From the NCBI GenBank assembly GCA_034769895.1, contig CM068370.1, positions 34,237,747 to 34,301,746 on the forward strand: DNA of 64,000 nt. The letters are read 5' to 3'. The notes below the pieces were generated by a model. It was not told where the DNA came from. It saw nothing but the letters and a program-made list of their open reading frames with translations, and made no database searches. Positions within the stretch are counted from its first letter, which is position 1, and the number at the start of each line of letters is the position of its first letter. This document shows positions 56,490 through 64,000 of the stretch, piece after piece. The position numbers and the translations under genes were made by a program. This DNA comes from Magicicada septendecula (lineage: Eukaryota; Arthropoda; Insecta; Hemiptera; Cicadidae).

Positions 56490-57529
56490 CGACAGTTACG
56501 TAACGCTCTCAAACAAACGAGTGTCGTACTACACGTGTCTCGGCTAACCGAGCAGGTGCAGTGTCTCGGTCAAGGCTGTGTACTGATCGAGCTCTTGTAA
56601 CTACGCAAATTATATGTTGACACGCGGCCAGAAGTATGGACAATTATTCTGGAACATCTGCGTAATCTACATAGGCGTCTATGACCGGCTTAGGTAGTTA
56701 GTTACACCTGGCGAGATTGTATAGTGCGGTACAAGTGATTGTTGCGGATTAGTGGACAGTGATTATTGTGTTACAATTAGTGCGGAACTGTAATATAGTT
56801 TACAATGATTATTGCGTGTGGACAAATTTAACTTGAATTATTGTAGTTGTGACTACTTAAAGCTGGTAAGCTTTAACTGGTTATTTGTGACTAATTAAAG
56901 CTGGTAATTGGTGACTTCATTGGTGTCTGTATTTTGTTTCCACTGCACAATACAACGATCCGTGAGACCGTCGTAAGAGTACGGCTTACTTGCAGTTTTC
57001 ATTTAATTAAATTATCACCACTTACCTTAACCTGTCTCGGCTAACCGAGCAGGTGCAGTGTCTCGGTCAAGGCTGTGTACTGATCGAGCTCTTGTAACTA
57101 CGCAAATTATATGTTGACACGCGGCCAGAAGTATGGACAATTATTCTGGAACATCTGCGTAATCTACATAGGCGTCTATGACCGGCTTAGGTAGTTAGTT
57201 ACACCTGGCGAGATTGTATAGTGCGGTACAAGTGATTGTTGCGGATTAGTGGACAGTGATTATTGTGTTACAATTAGTGCGGAACTGTAATATAGTTGAC
57301 AATGATTATTGCGTGTGGACAAATTTAACTTGAATTATTGTAGTTGTGACTACTTAAAGCTGGTAAGCTTTAACTGGTTATTTGTGACTAATTAAAGCTG
57401 GTAATTGGTGACTTCATTGGTGTCTGTATTTTGTTTCCACTGCACAATACAACGATCCGTGAGACCGTCGTAAGAGTACGGCTTACTTGCAGTTTTCATT
57501 TAATTAAATTATCACCACTTACCTTAACC
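56490..57529 (+). mobile_element. LTR with a 497-bp tandem duplication
   Basis: The LTR starts near 56490 (GTAACGCTCTC). From 56536 a 497-base unit is repeated head to tail: 56536-57032 and 57033-57529. I found one difference (TAGTTTACAATG versus TAGTTGACAATG). The unit begins inside the LTR and ends about 55 bases beyond the 3' edge defined by the solo copy, so the duplication happened after insertion. Confidence 0.93.
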
Positions 57530-57798
57530 TACGAAGTAGAAATACTACTACCTCCCTGATTGGTTTCTACTTCACTAGATATATTTTCTTTTAATACTTC
57601 TAGTAAAATATCTATCCCATAGACTTGGGTTTACCTGTTTATGATGGTATAACTCAGTTTATGGTTTGTTCCAATCTGATTTTGGTTTCTTAATTATGCA
57701 ACGCAGACAATAACAAGACCTTTACCGCCTTCAATGTCACATGACCAGCTACCCGTCTCAAACCTGTACTATGGTGTTCAGATGTACATCAAATGAAG
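57530..57798. other. Unassigned DNA
   Basis: Nothing recognised. Confidence 0.35.
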
Positions 57799-58284
57799 TA
57801 ATAAATTACCTATATAGATTGGTAATTACCTTTATCAAAGTCCTTCCTTGCAACTTAATTATTTGCGTACAAACGCGTTTCAGGATCACAGTCCCATCAT
57901 CAGGTTATAAAATTAAATCATGCACTAGTCACTCGTCGTTAAATTTTTAAATTTATAAAACCACTGCACAACATTCGTATTCGCGTAAACACATAGCTAT
58001 GTGTATTCACTCACGTGCTCGTCGTCATAAAGTTAAAAGTCGACTGATTTGTTATCACAAACTTAGACAGGCAGTCGTCTGCTTTCTTCTTGTTGTGTGC
58101 GTATGACTGTGTCAAAGAAGACGCTGGATTTAAATGACAACATATCATTCAATAACTCATCACGCTGGAATTTACTTGCTTTGTAGATTATAAATTCTTC
58201 CATTGCATCCATGATCTATAAATTCCAATATCTATAAAATCAATAAATTTGATGAAGGTAATTACCAGTCTATATAATTTATTA
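57799..58284. mobile_element. TIR element, family F, with one hammerhead-like core
   Basis: About 41-base terminal inverted repeats (TAATAAATTACCTATATAGA at the left, TCTATATAATTTATTA-like at the right). The minus strand at 57877-57903 reads CTGATGA, T, GGGA-CTGTGA-TCCT, GAAACGC. The interior is otherwise unique and non-coding. Confidence 0.82.
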
Positions 58285-58619
58285 AATTACGCAACTTGGA
58301 GACCGTACCAAAAATGCTCAAATGAAGGTTTTGTTTGTACTGAAAAACTCCTTATATGTACCTTCAGGTCTGAAAGTGCTTTAGAACTCTTCAAGTATTA
58401 ATATGTAACAAGCGGTACGCATGCCGACGGAAGTGGTCTGCCGATAAGATCTATCAGTGCCGTTCTTTCTGGAGTTCAGGATATTGCGAGGACCCAATCC
58501 CGTTTTCGCGAGTAGTTCATGCGTCCTTAGTTAATCGACCGTTTATATGTGAAATGATGATTAAATTTATAAATTGTTTTAAATCCACGTCTGTTAGGCC
58601 ATGGGGTCAGTTCCTAACA
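58285..58619. other. Unassigned DNA
   Basis: Nothing recognised. Confidence 0.35.
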
Positions 58620-58950
58620 TAGTGCGACATTAGTCGGCTAACGTTTCGATCCCAGCCACCGGGAAACTTCTTCAGAGCCGCTGCGAAGCGACAGCTAACA
58701 CAGACCCCCGAACAATACCCAAGTACTTGTACTCTTGCCGTTGCTTATACACGGTAAATGTCGCAAAGCGACAGAGAACACGTCCGACAGATGTAAACCG
58801 AACATCCCGGGTATAAGCAACAAGGTTCCCTGTATAACCTCGCATACTAAGACTCAGCCAATCACAACACCTTAACTGTGTCGGCGTCCTGATAGGTTCG
58901 TCTAACACACCTTGCCTTCTTCATTTCGGCTCTGAAGAAGATTCCCGTGA
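58620..58950. mobile_element. Foldback-like repeat, family G, with hammerhead-like core
   Basis: The left side carries on the minus strand (58643-58675) CTGAAGA, A, GTTTCCCGGTGGCTGGGATC, GAAACGTT. The right side has CGGCTCTGAAGAAGATTCCC. GTTGCTTATAC and GTATAAGCAAC form an inner inverted pair. The arms are imperfect. Confidence 0.65.
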
Positions 58951-58966
58951 GGAAAGTAGGAATACT

Positions 58967-59430
58967 ATCTGCTGCCGGTCATTACCTACGCCTGCCCGGT
59001 CTGGGGTTACCTCGCCGCAATGCATAAAAAGAAGTTGCAGAGCGTCCTCGACAGGGGTCTTCGGCTAGCGGCCAAAGTCCCCCGTCGCTTTCCATCACTG
59101 CTTCTAAGGAGAGAACTTGGCGTCCACTCCTTAGACGACACCTTCAGGCGGCTTGCACGCAAATTTTATGCACGTGCGGTGAGGTTCCCAGACAATCCTC
59201 TAGTGACTGGGCTGGGAAGGTACTGTATACGTCCAGGTGATACGTGGAAACGCCCTCGGTGTATACTGCGCTAGTGTAGGCTAGCACAACAGCCGAGAAT
59301 CGGCCTGCTATAGAGCACACGTCCTACTTGGGCAGGGCCACGAGGCAGGAGCTCCAGAAGGTAGCTCGGAACTCAGAACCCAAGCGGTTCGTCTCTGCGA
59401 CGCACAACCGCACAGCCCAGAGCGGAAAAA
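58967..59430 (+). mobile_element. Jockey-like LINE, short copy with 14-bp target duplication
   Basis: Reads VITYACPVWGYLAAMHKKKL, QSVLDRGLRLAAKVPRRFPS, then GLGRYCIRPGDTWKRPRCI and a stop. It ends in an A-run. AAAGTAGGAATACT occurs at 58953-58966 and 59431-59444, exactly the same, so this copy was inserted on its own next to the longer copy that follows. Confidence 0.92.
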
Positions 59431-59444
59431 AAAGTAGGAATACT

Positions 59445-60265
59445 GACGGCGGTCTATACTTCCGATCGGAACGCTGACAGGGCTATTCCACGACTCCAGC
59501 GCGCACTCGATGCGTATTCGACGTGGACGGAAAGCTGAAAAGTTGCCGTCAACGAAACCAAGAGCTCCGCGGTGCTATTCTCAAAGCGCCGGAAAGAACC
59601 ACGAGGACGAGTGAGACTCGGTAGAACGTATTTGCCCTGGTCGAGAGAGGTTAAACACCTCGGTGTCCACCTTGATCGTCGGCTCACCTGGCGTGTCCAC
59701 GCTGAGACGATGCGAAAGAGAACGTCCGCTCGTCTCGCGCAACTGTTTCCGATACTCGCCAACAAGGCTAAGACCCGCAAGCTGGTTAACTTGATTGTCA
59801 ACGCGTACCTGTTGCCGATCATTACCTACGCTATTCCCGTCTGGGAACGGTTACCTCGCAACCGTTCATAAAAGAAAGTTGCAAAGCGTTCTCGATAGGG
59901 GCCTTCGGCTAGCGGCCAAAGCCACCTATCGGTTTTCTTCTCGACTCTTGAGAAGAGGACTCGGTGTCCGCTCCTTGGAAGACACCGCATGGCGACTTGC
60001 ACGTAAATTTTACGTCCGAGCTGCGAGGACCCAGACAAACCCTCTCATAGCTGGCCTTGGCAAGTACCGAACACGTCCAGGTGATTCTTGGAAACGGCCT
60101 CGGCAAATACTGTACTAGTCGACCTATCACGAACATGTCGTTGTAGCGGCCATTAAATAATTAAACAATATTCCGTCTGGACAGGATCACTAGGCAGGAG
60201 ACCCTACCGGAGGCTCGGTACTAGGAAACCATTGGGTCGTCTCACGGCGCGCAACCCAACAGCTC
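59445..60265 (+). mobile_element. Jockey-like LINE, longer copy
   Basis: Frame 59465-59871 reads RNADRAIPRLQRALDAYST, then SSAVLFSKRRKEPRGR, WSREVKHLGVHLDRRLTW, RKTRKLVNL-like and LPIITYAIPVW. A frameshift moves to the frame ending at 60118 with KLQSVLDRGLRLAAKATYRF and GLGKYRTRPGDSWKRPR. Same family as 2940 and 58967. The YxDD core lies upstream of the truncation. Confidence 0.92.
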
Positions 60266-61480
60266 TGGCAGTCGTCCTGTGGTTACGCCTTCCTTGCGAG
60301 CGCTGACTGTCATGATGTTGTTCCCCTTCGTTTCGGCCGACGCCCCTGGGCGTTCGAGCCTCTTGTCCTCGCCAGCGCTTCACTACGTTCCTGCAGGCGA
60401 TGCCCTACGGGACCACGGTGCCGCGACCCGGAGTGACAATTGGCTGAAGCAAGAAAGCCTTAGCTTGCTCCCGTGATGTCCATGCGTTATCATGTACTCG
60501 CGGTCCTCACCTTAACACCTTGTGTCGAGCAAACTACCGTGTCGACCTGTTTGCGCCTGGCGTTAATCAGGCCTAGGCCTGGACAACGCACACAAATTAG
60601 GGCGCAAGACGCCCATGCAGACTGCCGTGCGAGCAGGACGTAAAGATTTGACGTTATAACCTAGGCCGCGTCAATATCTGACCTGGAAACATCCAATGTT
60701 TTATATTAACATAATTGTAGACGGTGTTACGAAAACAAATGAGCCCATAGTTTACCATACTAACTGGGAACGGTTTATTAAGCAAATATTAACGTAGTTT
60801 TAAGATGAGACTTGGTGTGGCCTTTTTGAAGTCCGTTCAAGTAATAAATCCTTTTTTTTCGATTTTCGTGATCCGCAGCACGAGTGTGACAAAGCTTTTT
60901 CACCACTTAGCAATTATGGTGGTTCTATTTTTGAAGATAATCTCTACAGCAGTGCGTGTGTTCTCGTCTTAACAAATAAAACGAGTAAAGAAAAGAAAAG
61001 AAGAAGTGCAAAATGAAGAAAACGATAAAGGTTATTAGAGAAGGAATTTTTTTGTTAAGTACAAAAATTTCTACACCTGTACAAAAAATTAGATTTCGTG
61101 TAATTTGTTCAAGGCAATCTGGCACGCCCGATCGATGTACAAGGTCGAACTGCATGTGTCCCAGCGCAACACGAAGCCGGTTAATTGAAGTATCTTTTGG
61201 TACAAAAACTTAATAGCAATATCATCACCCTGGCACGTGGAAACTTACATTATAAACCACGTATTAGAACTGATTTTCTTCTATTGATTTTGGCTGTAAT
61301 TAATCCAGTAGAGACGTGATGTGTCTTGAGACGAATCTGACACATGTAGTGGCCAAAATACTTCCGGGAAGGAACGTCGATTCTGGCATTCGCATTATGA
61401 CGACATTTATCGATTATTAACGATCGCCTTTGGCAGAGGTTCCCATTCGGGTAGATTCCCGACGCAACTGAGCACAGATT
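60266..61480. other. Unassigned DNA; first 300 bases GC-rich
   Basis: 60266-60660 may continue the LINE 3' region; the open frame at 60279 is not distinctive. The rest has no recognisable content. Confidence 0.4.
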
Positions 61481-61488
61481 TTTTCTTC

Positions 61489-61874
61489 CAGTGGCGTATC
61501 TAGAATTTGGCCTTGGGGGCTCCGGGGTCCTGTCGGCTTCATACAAAAGAAAAAACAAGTTAAGACTAATCAACATTACTACCTTTAAAGTGGCTGAAAT
61601 CAGTCCCATTAAAGTAAACGGTAATAACACAATAAAAATACACGTTATTGAAACATTGCTTACAAGATGCTTGACTGCCTTCATATTTCAAACATTTACG
61701 TTAATCCTGTGTAGTAAACCTGTTTGTATATTTAACAAAGAGTTACTACTTTAATATCGTACACAGCTGAAAAAAATAATGAAACAGCCCAAAAATTAAG
61801 ATACTAACAAAATTCGTCAACTTTTTAGACCATCTGGGGGGAGTCCCTTTTGTTCCCCCCTTAATACTCCCCCG
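61489..61874 (-). mobile_element. hAT MITE, copy 7, with exact 8-bp target duplication
   Basis: Ends CAGTGGCGTATCTAGAATTT and TACTCCCCCG. Flanks 61481-61488 and 61875-61882 are both TTTTCTTC. It lacks a short internal block present in other copies. The open frames over it are incidental. Confidence 0.95.
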
Positions 61875-61882
61875 TTTTCTTC

Positions 61883-62259
61883 GCTTTCCTTTATTCTCAA
61901 CCCCAAAGATTCATCAATGACTATTTCTTCGCGTTTCTTCTTTTTTCTTAAATTTCCTTCATGTCTTTATTGAATCCTAACTACTTTTTCCAATCCTTTC
62001 ATTTACTCCCAACTTCCAATTCCTACTTCTTCTTTCCAAGTGATTTAATAACTCTCGTCCTTTCATATTTTGTTTTCTATACATTTCATTTTTTACACAT
62101 TTCTTCTATTTTTACTCAGTACCCAAGAACACAGTTTTCCGTCTGTCAAATTCAGCAAGTACAGGAGGGCTTTCCCAGTTCCTTTTTGAGCGACACGAGT
62201 TCTCAGTGTAACTCGACCGTTAGGAATTTGTCTGGCTGTCTATCTGTCTGAAAATCTGG
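61883..62259. other. Unassigned AT-rich DNA
   Basis: The 96-codon frame at 61961 is T/C-rich sequence and not convincing. Confidence 0.35.
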
Positions 62260-62267
62260 GGAATGTC

Positions 62268-63334
62268 CAGAGCCGGATTAAGGTATCTTGGCGCCTTAGG
62301 CTAATTATATTTTATCGCCCCCTCTCACCTCCCATAGGCTACTCTTACGTTTATTTCCAAGGGGCTGAATGAAGCTTTAAACACCCTAAAATATATTTCT
62401 TAGTTAGGAATATTTCAAATATCTTACTGTTTTTGGAAATACTCTCAAGAATTGAAAACTGAGGTTATTTTTCAGAGATTGTTTTAGAGTTACACCCTCA
62501 ACCATTTGTAGTTTCCATGGCTTTTATAAAAAAAAAATCAACTAAGTAGTTACAGAATTATAACAGTTTTATTACGGGTACATTTAACATCATTTACCCA
62601 AAGAAGACAATCAGTTCAGCATCTTGTGGATTTGTTAAGTCTCATGTAAAGTTCAAACTAGATTCTTTTTTCTCGCTTTAGATTGAGCAAAAGTTTTAAT
62701 CACCTCACTGAAATCAAGTCCTTGCAGAAAGTCACTTTCAATGAACAAGAGGGCTACACTGGTCAGTTTATCCTGGCACAAATTTGAGCGTAAATAATTC
62801 TTCACCTCCTTCAAAGATGAAAAAAATCTTTTGCTACTGCAGTTAGTAACGGGCATAGTCACTAAGTAAAATGCGCAAAGCTATCTCAACATTAGGAAAC
62901 ATTCTAAGTTAAGCGTTTTCAAAAAATTCAACGGTGGTTTTGCTTCAGATCGCTTTTTCTTCTTTTCTTTTCCTTATTGTTCTGGGTTGACAGGTCCATA
63001 ATCTTTAAAAACAGAGCTAAATGCACACACTTGAAATGTCTGTTCCAAGTCAACAGCATAATTTTCTAGAAGGTTTTTGTCTTATTATGTCATTATTTAG
63101 TTCAGAAAGTTCAGGTAATTTCCATAAGAACCCAAACTTGTCATGTATATCACACGTATACCTCGAAAACAGGCGCCTGTGTTCAAAATGAACTTAAAAT
63201 TTTATCCTTGTAATTTATTACCAATTATACATTTAGCTGTAAAATTTTATTATTTTTTAGCTAAAATTTTGCGCCCCCCAAAGTGCCGCGACCTAGGCTA
63301 CAGCCTAGTCAGGTTATTGATTAATCCGACCCTG
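62268..63334 (-). mobile_element. hAT element relic with exact 8-bp target duplication
   Basis: Ends CAGAGCCGGATTAAGG and, at the right, TTAATCCGACCCTG. Flanks 62260-62267 and 63335-63342 are both GGAATGTC. Both ends contain CCTAGGCT/CCTTAGGCT blocks. It carries the transposase fragment listed next and is otherwise non-coding. Length 1067 bp, so most of the gene is deleted. Confidence 0.95.
62653..62960 (-). pseudogene. hAT transposase C-terminal dimerisation domain, relic
   Basis: The minus-strand frame (62653-62862) reads MPVTNCSSKRFFSSLKEVKN, YLRSNLCQDKLTSVALLFIE, then a DFSEVIKTFAQSKARK ending. It matches the hAT dimerisation domain of ZMYM-type transposases (MPVT-xx-ER-FS-L, KxYLRS, RLxxLALL). 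A frame break upstream at about 62865 cuts off an FPNVEIALRILL-like block. The Ala-Glu-Arg usual after Ser has become Ser-Lys-Arg. No catalytic Asp residues are present. Confidence 0.9.
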
Positions 63335-63342
63335 GGAATGTC

Positions 63343-64000
63343 TCACGATTACTTTCAAACGCATCAACCGATTTTCGAAAAATGCGGAGCACATTTAATT
63401 TAAGACATAAGCAACATTTTTTGTGGTTCGCATATCTGATGAGGATGGGAGGCGAAAAATATCTAAGAGCGTGGTAACAATGAATCACGCAATAGAAGCC
63501 GATGAGGTAAACTACAACTAAAAATGATGTAAATATGAAAACGTATGAGAACGTAAATTATGAAAACGTAAATATTAATAACTTTATTTATGTTTATCAT
63601 TTAAGTACATACCATACTTTGATGACAAAACATCAAATCAGAAGATTTTTTTGAAATCAATCTGGACCCATTCAATCGGAATTTAAAGGTATTATTTCTG
63701 CGAATATATCTCTGCTTCTAGTAACGAAAGGGAATCGGAGATATTAAGGACTCAGAGGTGGGATTCGCTTGTAAATTCAAAGCAACGTAGCCTGAAGGAA
63801 CGTTATCAAATATAAGGACACGTGTGCGCGCGTGTTTCAATACAAATAAAACAGACAGAGAAACGTTCTGTCTTCGCGCTCGAGGCTACAATATTTCAGA
63901 TATTTACACTCAGACAAATATTCTGTTGACATCCGGCGGAAAAAGTGTGTCGGAGTTAACACAGAATTTTTGTGTGAAGTCCTTGAAGCGGTGAACTGCG
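63343..64000. other. Unassigned DNA at the window edge
   Basis: Nothing recognised. Confidence 0.4.

Noticed and set aside
56536-57529. Intact LTR retrotransposon with two LTRs
   Set aside because: The repeated units are directly adjacent, with no internal region, primer-binding site or coding sequence.
1-64000. CRISPR array or bacterial operon structure
   Set aside because: The window is eukaryotic: spliced gene, LINEs, hAT, mariner and NUMT; no spaced identical short repeats.

Overview
This is an animal nuclear, almost certainly insect, window: AT-rich, one confident protein-coding exon, and otherwise introns or intergenic DNA crowded with decayed mobile elements. Insect origin is supported by a nuclear copy of mitochondrial DNA, whose COX2 piece gives the conserved ending only under the invertebrate mitochondrial code (AGA read as Ser), and by the mix of Jockey/RTE-like LINE tails, Penelope, mariner, pogo, hAT and Helentron-type remnants. 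A cockroach or termite relative is my best guess from the LINE families, but the window does not prove it.

The gene is at 40921-42872 (+). It is the terminal coding exon of an insect FAM43A/B-type protein (PTB/PID domain followed by a long acidic tail), entered through a clear splice acceptor at 40919-40920. The upstream exon or exons with the start codon and first half of the PTB domain were not found; they probably lie upstream of the window, which would make much of 1-40920 intron. A quiet AT-rich stretch, 42873 to about 46310, looks like a long 3' UTR ending at an AATAAA with a T/GT-rich stretch behind it.

Layout: 1-3.4 kb unassigned DNA, a chimeric NUMT and a Jockey fragment; 3.9-10.8 kb an hAT element with exact 8-bp target duplication, a pogo relic, several LINE 3' tails, a foldback element and a head-to-head Penelope pair; 11.7-12.0 kb a 270-bp trinucleotide array; 15.3-21.8 kb inverted-repeat elements and four copies of a hAT MITE, one with a foldback element nested in it; 22.3-34.2 kb LINE fragments, a pogo MITE, a Jockey copy with exact target duplication, a foldback element and a palindromic mariner; 34.7-40.3 kb a perfect 56-bp-arm palindrome, Helentron pieces, more foldbacks and a hAT MITE; 40.9-46.3 kb the gene; 46.5-64 kb a SINE, LINEs, LTR copies including a nearly exact 497-bp tandem duplication, Jockey copies and a second coding hAT relic.

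The most interesting structure is not a gene. At least six foldback families with unrelated arms share one core, read on one strand as CTGANGA, a short hairpin, then GAAA(C). That is the invariant core of a hammerhead ribozyme, with one extra base (usually T) before stem II. A second unexplained signal is the palindromic octamer TAGGCCTA, seen 14 times by eye, once as a clean 6-bp insertion inside a repeat whose other copies lack it.
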